In this document: positions 32,753-43,737 of the stretch, in pieces
Layout: each line of letters opens with the position of its first letter
How positions within the stretch are numbered: the stretch's first letter is position 1
Notes under the pieces: model-generated
Databases searched by the model: none
Told to the model about the DNA's origin: nothing
What the model saw: the letters and a program-made list of their open reading frames with translations, nothing else
Assembly (NCBI GenBank): GCA_030180135.1
Contig: CM058239.1
Span: 68,517,823-68,581,822 of the forward strand
Source of the DNA: Orychophragmus violaceus
Taxonomy: Eukaryota; Streptophyta; Magnoliopsida; Brassicales; Brassicaceae
DNA length: 64,000 nucleotides
Direction of reading: 5' to 3'
Position numbers and translations under genes: made by a program

Positions 32753-33772
32753 CTACGACTGAGGCAGCATCCCAAGCTCCTTCCAGACATGTAGTTTCAC
32801 TTGCCCTTCCTTCAACGTTCTACTGTTGCTTAAGCTCTGCATATTATCACAAATATCAGTGCCACAACCAGTATCCAATACCTTTAAGGTAGAACTTGAA
32901 GTAATAACATGAATACCTGAGGAAGTAGTCGCATACATCGACTTTAACTCCTCATCATCTTCCATGAATTTAATGCAATCTCTCTTCCAATGCCCTGTCT
33001 CCTTACAGTAGCAGCACTTACCAACGTAAGAGGTATCTGACTCGGGCTCAGAAGACACACGCTTGCCATGATTCAAAATCTGGACAACTTTGTCTTCACC
33101 CTTGTCAGCATTAGGTTTAGTAAACCTACCCTTCTCATTCATGAGATTGTACAGGGTACTCTTCACGTTTGGCTCAACTGTCTTGAGCATATCATGCAGT
33201 TCAGTCAGCGTCTTCGTTAAGCCTTTCTTGATATAGTTCTTTCTGAACTTATCATAGCTTGACGGCAGTGACTGCAGAATGATTTCAGTTGCCATCTCTT
33301 GGCTAACTGGATAATCCAGTTTCCTCAGGTTATCAATGTAACCCATCATTTTACTGACATGAGGACTTACTGGATGATCATTTGGCAGCTTGCAGCTAGT
33401 GAGAGATTTAACCAACTGGTATCTCTCCACTCTTATCTGCTCCTGAAATTTCAATTTCAGGCTGCTGATCATCTCTATTGGCGACTCCATGTTCTCATAT
33501 TGCTTCCGCAAGTCTGAGTCCATGGTAGCCAATATCAGACCACGCACATCTACCGCATCATTATAATGCTTATTCCAAGCATCATATACTGCATGAGAAG
33601 CATTGGACCCGATCCTCACGGGGAGAGCTCTCTCAAGAACATAGTCCTTTCTCTCCTGTCTGAGGACTAGCCTCAGGTTCCGCGACCAAGTCAAGAAATT
33701 TGATCCGTTCAGCTTGTCCATCTTAAGGACAGACCGGATCGAGAAAGTGTTTTGATTGTTTGTGCTAGTCAT
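32753..33772 (-). CDS. Copia Gag with protease start, copy D
   Basis: An open frame of 339 codons. I take the ATG at 33772 (MTSTNNQNTFSIRSV) because it matches the start used by copies A and B; the frame extends upstream to 33853. It has KLNGSNFLTWSRNLRLVLRQ, a UBN2-like capsid core with LQSLPSSYDKFRKNYIKK, and an intact CCHC knuckle CCYCKETGHWKRDC. It continues in frame into the copia protease with the active-site motif LDTGCGTDIC, then stops soon after. This is the most complete Gag of the family in the window. A product of Gag plus a protease stub would need a partner for maturation. Confidence 0.9.
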   Translation of the reverse strand: MTSTNNQNTFSIRSVLKMDKLNGSNFLTWSRNLRLVLRQERKDYVLERALPVRIGSNASHAVYDAWNKHYNDAVDVRGLILATMDSDLRKQYENMESPIEMISSLKLKFQEQIRVERYQLVKSLTSCKLPNDHPVSPHVSKMMGYIDNLRKLDYPVSQEMATEIILQSLPSSYDKFRKNYIKKGLTKTLTELHDMLKTVEPNVKSTLYNLMNEKGRFTKPNADKGEDKVVQILNHGKRVSSEPESDTSYVGKCCYCKETGHWKRDCIKFMEDDEELKSMYATTSSGIHVITSSSTLKVLDTGCGTDICDNMQSLSNSRTLKEGQVKLHVWKELGMLPQS

Positions 33773-35374
33773 AACTGAAAAATAAGATAAAAGGATTTTA
33801 GTTAATACGTTCAATATGATTAATCTCGTATTAAATATCATATGATTAATCACGCATTATATTCAATAACATCAGTTACCCTCAATAGAATATAATGATT
33901 CCAAGATCCACATATAACTAAGATTAAAGTGGGCCACTGGCCGTCACCCAACCTTAGCTTATATCGGTAAGCCCTGTATCGGCTAATTATATCCGTGATA
34001 TAACTCTTGGTTGTGGATCTGGGCCCGAGGCCCAATCCACTCTGATGTCTCAAGGCCCGGGACTCCCGATGGCCTAGTCAAGAAAACCAGACTATACAGT
34101 CATGTAATCATTAATGTCTGGGACTCCCAATGACATTTATGAATCACAAACCGTCTTACCCACGCAAAAGCATACATCCTCACACTGTAAGGCCATGAAT
34201 ACAATTGAATGGGCTTTGACAGCTGACATAGCCTGGACAAGACATCCAACGCTTGATATTATTTGAGGTTCGTAGGTTTATTAAAATTTCATTCCCAAAA
34301 TAGAAGATTACTATTTCGGGAAACTTTCTATTTTGGAAACCTACTATTTTCGGAAACTTTCTAAAATTGGAAACTTTCTAAAAACGGAAACTTTCTAACT
34401 TTAGAAATTTCTTAAAATCCAAAACATGCAAATTCAGAAACTTCTATTTTAAGAAACTATCTAATTTCAAAATTTCGGAAACTTTAATTTAAAATCGACT
34501 TTATAATTTTATAAAATAAATTTTAAATTAATCTGAAGAAAGACTCAAATAATTGGCCCAATTGTTTTAACTTCTCGGCCCGAGGCCCAAGAATTGGTCC
34601 ATGTCCAAGACATGACCCAATTGTCCAATTAAATGACATAACCGGTCTGGTTCATTAAAATTGGTCTAACCAAAATTTTAATTACTACGATGACCACAAT
34701 TGTCAACCGGTTATTTACTAAACCGGATTTTCTCAATTTATTTGGTCCAACCAAATCAAATTAGAAAATCCTGGTTTAGGCACTAAATCCAATAATTATT
34801 TCGACATTGGATTTCTTATCCCGGTTTAACCAGACTTAATAAAATTATTAAATCTGTTTATTAAACCGAGACGTTTAATTTTAATTAAATTAAACCGAGT
34901 CTAAACCCTAACCGCATCGATCGATGCTCTCAGCATCGATCCTGCAACGATCGTTCATCGATCCTGCATCGATCGATGCTCTAACGCATGCACGAACGGT
35001 TATCAGGTTTGGCCGAGAGATTCTCGCGAGATCCATGCGATCGTTTGAACGATCCATGCGATCGCGGTCAATCTCTCGCGACTGCAACGATCGATCCTTG
35101 CATTGCATCGATCGATGCAATGCGATCTCTCGTGGTTGTATCGACCGATCATGCGATCGCATCGATCGATGCATCGCGATCACAGCCGATACTTCTTTAT
35201 GAAAATCGCATTCTTCCAAATCAATATAGCTTGGATTTTTGCGATTTCAAATGTGTTTAGGTTTCAATTCCTTGTTGCTTAAGTGATTTATCTTATCAGT
35301 AATTGATTCAAAACACTTCTTAAACAAGAAAACAATCCTAAACTTGAATCTAAACAAGATGAACCAGAACCAAT
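33773..35374 (-). other. Copia D leader with palindrome array
   Basis: Non-coding leader from the PBS to gag. Between 34914 and 35172 it has four GCATCGATCGATGC dyads (34914, 34966, 35105, 35159) plus partial ones. The third lies in a 24-bp perfect palindrome at 35100-35123. This occupies the same place as the GTGTCGATCGACAC array in copies A and B. The interval 34260-34500 is AT-rich with repeated GGAAACTTTCTA words. Confidence 0.7.
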
Positions 35375-35388
35375 GGCTCTGATACCAC
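35375..35388 (-). other. Primer-binding site, tRNA-iMet
   Basis: The plus strand reads GGCTCTGATACCAC next to the LTR, the complement of GTGGTATCAGAGCC. Confidence 0.9.
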
Positions 35389-36063
35389 TGTTGGATCTTT
35401 GGTGTTAATCCTGATTCAATTCATCAGATTACTTGATCCTAAACATGCCAGATCTAGGTTCTCTTCTTTAGAAACATAAGTAGATCTCACCTTTTACCTG
35501 TTTTGTGCAGCGGAAAGGAAGAACAGGTCAGAGATCAGAGAGCCACCGAGTGATAACTCCTCCAGAGGTTCACACACGCACACCGAGCAGGAAGAAGGCT
35601 GCTAGACCGAGCTGTGGGAGGTCGCAGGGAGAGAGAGAGTCGCGGCTAGGGCTTCTCTTCAACCTGAACTCGTCTTAAGTTTATATAAAACTTGTTCAGT
35701 TCGTTTTGGGCCATTTGGCCCAAATGCCAATTAACTCCGAGGCGTTCGCGCATTGCATCGATCGTTGCACCTTATGCATCGATCGATGCACAATGGCTAA
35801 ACCCTCTTATTCTCTCTAAGTATAGTAAATGCCTAGCACTTTTACCATACTCCCGCTAAACCGTTCCTACACGATTTCCTGTTAGCTTAGGCGTGTGACC
35901 CATATGGGATCATATAATAAAGGCAATAAGTCCAAGACTTATAGATCATGAGCGGACTCTAGCAAGCCATCATGACCCCCAGTATTATATGACTTATGTC
36001 TGATCTTTGACATACTCTTACTTTCTAGAGACAGTACCGAGATTACTGGACACAATTCCAACA
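35389..36063 (-). repeat. Copia D 5' LTR (right on the plus strand)
   Basis: Nearly identical direct repeat of 28717-29391, including the dyad at 35775-35790. It is followed by the AAAAG target duplication. Confidence 0.93.
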
Positions 36064-36083
36064 AAAAGCTCTCAAACTCTAAA
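36064..36083 (-). repeat. Gypsy LTR beta, short middle part
   Basis: Twenty bases (AAAAGCTCTCAAACTCTAAA) match LTR alpha near 27220. They lie between the copia D target duplication and the left limit of CACTA element H. Confidence 0.7.
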
Positions 36084-36358
36084 TCAGACAAGGAATCTCC
36101 ATGTGGTATTTCTTCTGACTAATTTCATGGTCATTTGTTGGATTTACAATTATCAAGTCTGACTGATTTCATGGTCATTTTTCTGAAGTTTCAAAAAAAA
36201 AATCTTGATTTTATTTTTGTACTACGGCTAACACTCTGCCTGGTTAAATTACCTGAACGCTTGAAATTTAACATTTTTACCTATAAAACCCTGAATGTTT
36301 GAAATGATATATAAGTGTTTGCGGCTATAGAAAGGTCTAATGTTGGATTTGGCCGGAT

Positions 36359-37182
36359 TTACTGATGAAATATATAAAGACAATAAATTACACCGAGAAA
36401 GTTAATAGGCATATTTCTAGGGCTCTTCTTCGTGTTCGTCATCTTCATTCGCATCACTAGAAGAGGATAAGTTACAACGGAATTCATCTTCTGGTTCCGC
36501 ATCCCCGACCTCGTAATCAAGATGTATTGGGTTTCGTCCTTGTACCAAGTTCTCAATAACGAGATTTTCGATTCTATTCATCATCACATGATCATCATTT
36601 TCTTGTTGCAAAAGAATCGGTTCCATGTCACCATAATCTCCCGTAATATTTCCCCTCAGGTTGACTGGAACAACATTTAGCCACAAGTGCTTTAGTTTCT
36701 TCTTGTATGGATACGGGATATAGCAAACTTGATCCGCTTGTGAGGCTGTTCAATTTTTATGTATTGAATGAAGTTATATACAAACATATATTTGAAGGCA
36801 TTAAGATTTATAGGTAAGGAACATACGTACCTAGTACAAATGGTTTGTCTTTATTGTATCTTCTTGATAAAAGAACGTCTAAAAAGCCAACATTACTCAT
36901 CCGAGTGCCTATACCAATCATAGGGTCGTACCAGATACATTTAAAAAGTGTGATTCTCAAATTCACAATTTCCTCATACTCGAGCTACATGATATCAGTT
37001 AAAATCCCGTGGAAATAAACCGCATCAGATCCATCAGCATAATTCTCTCCTTTAACATGTACACCATAGTTACATGTCTTCCGTCCCTCTCCGTGCTTCT
37101 CCGTATGAAACAAATATCCTCTTGTAAAATAGATGGTCCAGGTTTTAGCCTTATGCAGGGGTCCATGCACTATCTCTCGCAC
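36359..37182 (-). pseudogene. En/Spm transposase, DUF4216 and C-terminal region
   Basis: The segment at 36985-37182 contains the DUF4216 signature (FTRGYLFHTEKHGEGRKTCNYG, then VHVKGENYADGS). Downstream on the minus strand, at 36359-36686, is an acidic C-terminal piece. The coding parts are separated by stops, shifts and possibly introns. Confidence 0.75.
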
Positions 37183-37485
37183 CCAAGGAGGAAAAGGATA
37201 TGTGTTTTTCCAACAAGTAACATGTATATAGAAAAGAAAATATCAAATAGGTATGAGTTCGGCAAAGATAAATTCATATAATTATATAGGTACAACTGAA
37301 TTTTACACATACATAATCTTCCACCCATATACGATATTCTTCGGGTCTTTTTGCGGAGACTTCTTCTTCAGAGAGTTCAGGTTATTTTCTGGAAATATAA
37401 TCTTCCAACATCCTTTAATTTCAACCAAAACTTATATGAGAAATCATATATATAGTGGAATATATTAAACCGAAACATGCCAAGT

Positions 37486-37516
<31 letters not shown>

Positions 37517-37818
37517 ACATATACCTTTCTAGTGGCTCAAAATATCCACAGTTTCGCAGAACATATACATGTGCGCATCTATAGTCTTTCTCTGAAAGCC
37601 AAATTTCTTACATTCTTTCACTTGGACGACCTACTTGAGTAAATGTATCAGGAACATAGACATGATATACGAGGATTTCACCTTCAGTGAATTTGCCTTC
37701 AGTGAATCTGGTTAACCTGACCAAATTAATTGGTTTAGAAAAATTTATAATTAATCAATAGCTACCATGTGTGTGTCTTACAAATGGCAAAGTGAACATG
37801 TGATTGGCCGTAGCGCCT

Positions 37819-38166
37819 TTACCTTGATTTCTTTTTTATATTCGCATCAAAGTACTGCTCTAAGAAATAAGCTACCTCCTCAATGATATATGACTGAATA
37901 ATGGATCCTGCCGCATATCTTTTGTTCTTTGCTTTCCCTTTCAACTTTTTGAAATACCTTTCAAAAGGGTACATCCACCTATACTGAACCGGACCTCCTA
38001 ATTCAGCGTCATAGGAGAGATTTATCGGTAAGTGCTCCATCACGTCGAAAATGATGGTGGGAAGATCTTTTCCAAGTTGCATATGATTAAAACTATGTTT
38101 TCTTTGAGAATTTGGACGCGGCTTTTTGGAAAGTTCTCGAGCATGAGTCACGGAAAAAACTTCCAA
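37819..38166 (-). pseudogene. En/Spm transposase, DUF4218 region
   Basis: A clear DUF4218 segment: LPTIIFDVMEHLPINLSYDA, then ELGGPVQYRWMYPFERYFKK and AAGSIIQSYIIEEVAYF. The frame is open for 115 codons but is separated from its neighbours by AT microsatellites (near 38170-38270). Confidence 0.82.
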
Positions 38167-38280
38167 CCCCTATAATATATATATATATATATATATATTT
38201 TTTTTAAACTGTTGGTAAATATAAATTAAAATACTATATATATATATCTATATATATATATATACTATAAGTAAAATTAA

Positions 38281-39420
38281 ATAGAACCTGCTAACGCAAG
38301 GTGGATGTTCCGGTCTAAGAGTTCGGCAAAGATAAATGGAAGTAGCCGCTCCATAAAAACGTGGCAGTCATGACTCTTCATCCCTCAAAACTTATCGGTC
38401 TCCATATCAGCAATACTAGCTAAGTCGGCCGCATAGCCATATGGTAATATGTACGTGTGGAAAGGAGCTTTACCCTCACCATCAATATGTAGGTGTGGTC
38501 GAGAACATAATCGTTCTATATCAATTTTTTACATGATGGTGTCTTTGGATTTACCCTTCACACTTAAAAGAGTATTCATGACGTTGTCAAAAAAATTCTT
38601 CTCTACATGCATCAAATCAAGATTATGTCGGAGAGTGAGGTCCCTCCAGTACGAAAGCTCCCAGAATATGCTTTCCTTGTGCCAGTTATGCCTCCTCCCA
38701 TATCCAGGCTCCTTCTTTTTGTGACCGTTTCCACCGACGCCCTTTGTTTTCGGTGGATTTACACCTTGCAATCGCTCGTTGTAAACTTGCTCACCACTCA
38801 AAGCCTCAGGTGGATGCTCTTTCGAGGCGTTTTTTCCCTTCAAGAAGTCTTTTTTATTCTTCCTCAATGGATGACCAAATGCAAGAAATCTTCTGTGACA
38901 GTCAAACCAACACGTCTTCCTTCCCCTAGGCAGATAAAAAGATTTTGTATCTTCAATGCAAATAGGACAAGACAATCCACCGTGGGTCGTCCATCCTAAT
39001 AACATCCTATATGCCGGAAAGTCACTTATCGTCCACAGCAGCACTGCTTTTAGTTTAAAGTTCTCATTCAACGACACATCGTATGCATCGACTCCAGAAG
39101 ACTACAATTCTTGTAACTCCTCAATAAGAGGTCAAAGGAAGATATCGAGACTAGTGCGCGGATGATTTGGCCTAGAATTCAGAATTATAAGAAACAAGTA
39201 ATTTGTGTTCATGCACATATCAGGGGGTAAATTATATTGAGTCAAGATCATGGGCCACAACGAATGATTATGTGACATGCCAAAAGGATTTAACCCATCT
39301 TTACATAATCCAAGATAAACGTTACGGGATCTTTGGCAAACAGAGGATGTTGAGCTTGAAATGATTTCCACTCCGCCGCATCAGACGGATGACATATTTC
39401 TCCCTCCTTTATTTAATGCT
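38281..39420 (-). pseudogene. En/Spm transposase, TNP2 catalytic region
   Basis: Transposase_21/TNP2-type sequence in two main open pieces. In minus-strand order, 39371-39132 reads RNVYLGLCKDGLNPFGMSHN, WPMILTQYNLPPDMCM and LNSRPNHPRTSLDIFL. Then 39077-38529 reads WTISDFPAYRMLLGWTTHGG, CPICIEDTKSFYLPRGRKTC and LRHNLDLMHVEKNFFDNVMN. A further relic near 38390-38340 matches the SHDCHVF-type end. The protein would bind and cut CACTA termini in the nucleus. Stops between the pieces make this copy inactive. Confidence 0.88.
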
Positions 39421-39857
39421 CGGCATGCCATCTTGTTGCCGCTGCAGTCTTATCGCTTTGATACATTCTCTTCAGTCTGTTGGTAATTGGTAGATACCAC
39501 ATACGACTGTAGGGTACTATGGTTCTACTTTGTCTCTCATTCGGCTACCATCTTGGTTTAGCAAAAAACCGACACTTATCTTCCTTTTGGTCTTCTTTCC
39601 AAAAGATCATACAATTTTTCATGCAAACATCAAGTGTATGATAGAGGAGGCGTAAATTGCGCATCAGTTTCTATGTCTCGTAATGTGAACATGTTGCCTG
39701 TTTTCCTTCTGGTAAATACCTGTCATCATTTGACATATCGAATCCACTAACCTTTCACTCATATTATGTTTTGCCTTGTTATGCAGGACCCGAACAGCCA
39801 AGGATAACTGGAAGTGACCTTCACGACAACCATCATATAAAGGATTGATGGCTCCTT

Positions 39858-40361
39858 CTAACCGATCATAAAACTTTTTGAATGATTACGTACAAGTTCT
39901 TCACTATTACTCGCGTAATCACGAAATGCATCATTCACCATATCCACATATCTATTTTCTACCATATAACCATGACCATTCAGATCAACATAACTCGTTC
40001 CTATATCCAAACCGGTTTGTTCTCCATGCTTATACCAAACATAATAATCAAGCATAAATTCTCGACTAAACAGATGACTCCAAATTCCTTATTCCGTGTT
40101 TTCCCGTTTTTCGTTCTTGCAAAAACTAAAAGGGCAGAGAAACTTACCGCCATTGCTCAGCGCTAAAGGCTGGTTTTTGGCAAGTTCTATAAATTCTGTT
40201 GAGAAATTGTCTGTGGCATCATCGAACCTATTATACATCCACTCCTGATGGTTGCTATAAATATTGTATCCTCCCGCCATGTAACTAGTTTTCCAAATTC
40301 TTTGTGTTTCTACAAATGAAAACGAAATTTCGACTATGTAGATATAATTGGTCACTACCAT
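39858..40361 (-). pseudogene. En/Spm transposase N-terminus (Transpos_assoc)
   Basis: The 40361-40089 piece has the Transpos_assoc pattern: W-MYNRFDDATDNFSTEFIEL, FIELAKNQ and a cysteine-containing FLCPFSFCKN. The 40055-39858 piece (LDYYVWYKHGEQTG) continues it toward TNP2. This is the beginning of the transposase, about 500 bp from the CACTA terminus. Confidence 0.78.
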
Positions 40362-40379
40362 TAATTGTCATAAATGCAT

Positions 40380-40872
40380 GTCGCATGAAACCGGTACACC
40401 TACCACAAAAATGTATAATATAACCAAACTATATTATATTATTATTACTAAATAAAATTATATCATACGACCCATACCCGACTACTTTGCGACACGAATA
40501 ATGAGTTGCATGTTAGTCGCAACAATAGCGACAAATAAACGACTTTGTTAATACTATACACGAAGTAGCAAATGAGTCGCCCATATAGTGACTAATTTGT
40601 GATTTTTCTATGACTCTTCACATCAGACGCAAACTAGTTGCCATATTACCGACTAGCCTACAGTGTTGTTTCCGGTCTGTGTTCGTTAATCACTCGTAAA
40701 TCGGCGACTAAATTGGCAACAATCGTTTTTGGTCGTATATTAGCGAGTAATACACGTCCATATATCTGTAGTCGCAAAATAGTAGCAATATTGTCACCTA
40801 ATAGCCGCAAAATGTTACGACTACAAGTATAGTCGGAAGTTCCAGTCGCAAAAACGATGTTTTCTTGTAGTG
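40380..40872 (-). repeat. CACTA H terminus and subterminal repeats
   Basis: Multiple short repeats of the kind TAGTCGCAA, GCGACTA and AGTCGC in both orientations end in the terminal CACTACAAGAAAAC (minus strand). They are typical transposase-binding subterminal repeats. Confidence 0.75.
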
Positions 40873-41216
40873 TGATAAAAGATAGCCTAAACAATTTCTA
40901 ATAAACCTAAATATTACTTTAAACACGATTTGGGGTCATAATGTAATTAGTGAACAATCTTGTAAATCTTTCTTTAAAGTTTCGATGGGTTTGTGGAAAT
41001 GGGGTCGGTGTTGATTGACACCAATGGTCATGAATGGCAGTGACTTTCATATTCTCTGCTACAATCTCCAAAAAGCTCCAGAATGCTCCATAATCTCCAA
41101 ATTATCTCCAAAAATATATTAACCTGTAATGATTCAAAAGGACACGGAAAACACATAAAAGACTCAAAATATATACATATATTATGGCTTAAAACCCCTA
41201 AAAATCAGATTTATCA
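40873..41216 (-). repeat. Gypsy LTR beta, part 3
   Basis: Aligns with 27250-27587 and 50745-51078 and ends TTATCA beside the pol end. At about 41010 the shared dyad reads GTGTTGATTGACAC, i.e. TCGATCGA with both CpGs changed to TpG. Confidence 0.8.
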
Positions 41217-41840
41217 GTTAGCTGCAACATCTAACAACAACTTCTCATCCGTCTCCTTTAGTGACTGTTCTAACTCAAAGTTAGCACTTGAACCAAGATC
41301 AAATGGTATAATGGCAGGTAGATCACGTCCATAGAAGACCTTGAAAGGAGTCATTTGTAATGATTTGTGAGATGAGATGTTATACCACAGCTCCGCCCAC
41401 AATAAGTACTTATGCCAAATCCTTGGATGTAAAGAAGCATAGAAACAAAGATATGTTTCTAAGCAACGGTTCAAAACTTCTGTTTGACCGTCCGCTTGTG
41501 GATGAAACACCATGATGTACTTCATCTTGGTACCAGTTAACCGGAATGTTTCAGACAAAAATGAGCTTAGAAATATGCGATAACGAGAAGACACAATGCT
41601 CCTAGAGAATCCTTGTATATGATCAATTTTTGTAAAAAAATTTCTTTGCAACCTTCCATTTATGTAAAAGTATGTTTCAAGGAAACAAAGTGTGCATACT
41701 TTCTGAGTCTATCAACCACCACTAAAATAACATTCACACCATTTAAAGTTGGAAGTCCCTCTATGAAATCCATATTAATGTCTTCCCAAATACGAACATG
41801 GACATGCAAAGCTTGTAAAAGTCATGTTGGATAGAGATTC
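41217..41840 (-). pseudogene. Gypsy integrase, C-terminal half
   Basis: A chromovirus-type integrase core end: FHPQADGQTEVLNRCLETYL, WAELWYNISSHKSLQMTPFK and VFYGRDLPAIIPFDLG, open for 145 codons. Upstream core parts follow with stops to about 41840. It sits directly against LTR beta, as expected for the 3' end of pol. Confidence 0.85.
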
Positions 41841-43640
41841 GAGTATTGATGTGTTTGACACACTCCACACTCAGTCACATAATCTTACACTCTTTTGTAA
41901 ATGGCTTCACAGTAGAACGATCAATGAATTATCTTCAAAGTCTTGAGAAAATCTAATGACACCCAAATTTAATGTCATGTGATACAGCCAAGATCAAAGG
42001 AATTACAGAGATCCTTTTGGAATCACTAACGTCTTCTTAGCCAATAACTTCCCATCCACCACTTAATACTTAGTAGATACCAAACATCCATCTGGTAACT
42101 GTTTGATAACCTTATGAATGGAGACATCTTCTGAAATTTCTTAGTATAAGTCATACCATTGAAGAACAGAAGGTACGGTCAAAGTTACCAACAAAGAAAA
42201 AACTAACATACACCGAGATAACCCATCCCTTGCTCTTATCTCACTGCCCGGTTTATAGGAGATATCAAAATCAAAACCCAACAATTTAATGAGCCATTTC
42301 TGATATTCCATATTAACTTCCTTTTGTTTTAATTCAAACTCCTTTGACCTGTGTGGACTTAAAATTTCTTCCTGAAAGATAGTGCTTCCACTTTCTAACA
42401 GCCATATCAATTGCCATTAGTTCCCTTTCGTAGGCCGGCTTCAATTGTTCTCTTGTGGTTAATGCACGACTTAAGAAGGTGATAGGAGTTATTCTCTTGA
42501 TATTATTCTCTCTCCAAGACAAAAGCTTGATGCATTCTATTCAGTGACAAACACTTTTTGAAAATCAGGCAGGTGAAGGACTAGTGCTTGAACCATACCT
42601 TGTTCCAGTTTCTCAAAAGCTAATTAAGCTTCCATGTACCAGATGAATTGGTCCTCCTTCAACATGGACGTTCAAAGGTATAAATAACAGTCATAATGCT
42701 GCACAAAACGCTTCTAATACCCTGTTATACCCAAGAAGCCACATAATTGTTTCACATTCTAAGGAGTTGGCCAATAATTCATTGCCTCTGTCTTGTTTTT
42801 GTCCGTAGCTACACCATTCTAGGCTATTATATGCCCAAAATACTCCACTTGAGCCATCCCAAAAGAATAGTTCTTCTTACTAGCAAACAGTTTTTGGTCC
42901 CTCAACACTTGTAACACTTGAGCTAATAATTCAAATGCTGAGAAATATTGTTGATGTATATCAATATATCATCAAAGTAAACCAGAAAATTATTGAATGG
43001 GTGGCTTGAAGACTTTATTAATTTATGCTTGAAATGTGGTTGAGGCATTTGTGAGCCCAAAGGGCATAACAAGAAACTCATAATGCCCATCAACTGTTCT
43101 GAATGCTGTTTTCTAAATATCCTCATCTACCATTCGAATTTGATGATATCCTGACCTTAAATCCAATTTCGAAAACCCCTTTGCCCCATGTAGTTCTTCT
43201 AAGAGTTGATGATGAATGGAAGTGGGTACTTGTCAAGAACAATTGCTCTATTTAGTGCTTTGTAGTCAAGACAAAAGCGGAATGAACCATATATCTTCTT
43301 GACCAAGAGGACTGGGCTAGAGAATGGACTCGTAATTGATTGGATGGTCCCAGATTCTAACATCTTTGTGACCATTTTCCTCCATTAAAATTTTTGTTGC
43401 ATGAGGATACCGGTAAGGTTTTACATAGACTGTTGCAACCCCTGGAGTTAGAACAATTGAATGTTCCTCCTCTGACTGGTGGTAAACCCTATGGCAAGCT
43501 AAAAACGTAAACTTCCCCAAGAGAGTATAAATTTCAGACTCAATATATGGTATTGTCGATGCCACTATAGAACTAGATGACATCACTACTCTTCTTGTTT
43601 TACCAGCTTTATAATTGGGTACAATGACTTGAATGAAAGC
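41841..43640 (-). pseudogene. Gypsy reverse transcriptase and RNase H, decayed
   Basis: RT relics include KPYRYPHATKILME near 43430, a KLDLRSGYHQIRM-like stretch around 43150, and the catalytic segment LVYFDDILIY near 42970. RNase H relics are ERELMAIDMAVRKWKHYL near 42400 and EYQKWLIKLLGFDFDISY followed by SEIRARDGLSRC near 42230. Stops and shifts separate all pieces. Confidence 0.85.
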
Positions 43641-43737
43641 TTAGGACAGCGTAAATCTTTGTCACCAAACAAAGTCACTCTAGCTCTGTTATAGATAAAT
43701 GAAAGGTATTGCTCCTTCCAATCCACCTCGTATTTAC

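Larger units (their letters stand above)
28717..36063 (-). mobile_element. Ty1-copia element, copy D (complete, gag open, pol dead)
   Basis: A complete 7347-bp element with two 675-bp LTRs, TSD AAAAG, tRNA-iMet PBS beside the right LTR, leader with palindromes, an open gag and about 3.4 kb of decayed pol. Comparing the LTRs by eye gives one mismatch (TATGTATGATC against TATGTCTGATC near their ends). It therefore inserted very recently while unable to make its own RT or integrase. Gag is clearly homologous to copies A and B. Confidence 0.92.
36084..40872 (-). mobile_element. En/Spm (CACTA) element H with decayed transposase, left end lost
   Basis: The right terminus is a clear CACTA end (plus strand TTTTCTTGTAGTG, complement CACTACAAGAAAA) followed by TGA and LTR beta. 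The adjoining 400 bp contain subterminal repeats such as AGTCGCAA/GCGACTA. On the minus strand the element encodes the parts of an En/Spm transposase in the right order. No CACTA terminus is visible at the left, where about ten bases of LTR beta are also missing, so the left end was deleted. Confidence 0.85.

Noticed and set aside
34908..35260. Open frames on both strands through the copia D leader
   Set aside because: Same cause as in copia B: the ATCGATCG dyads yield repetitive DRSM or CIDRC-type peptides.
37488..38270. AT dinucleotide microsatellites as functional sites
   Set aside because: These are ordinary simple repeats between transposase fragments with no other signal.
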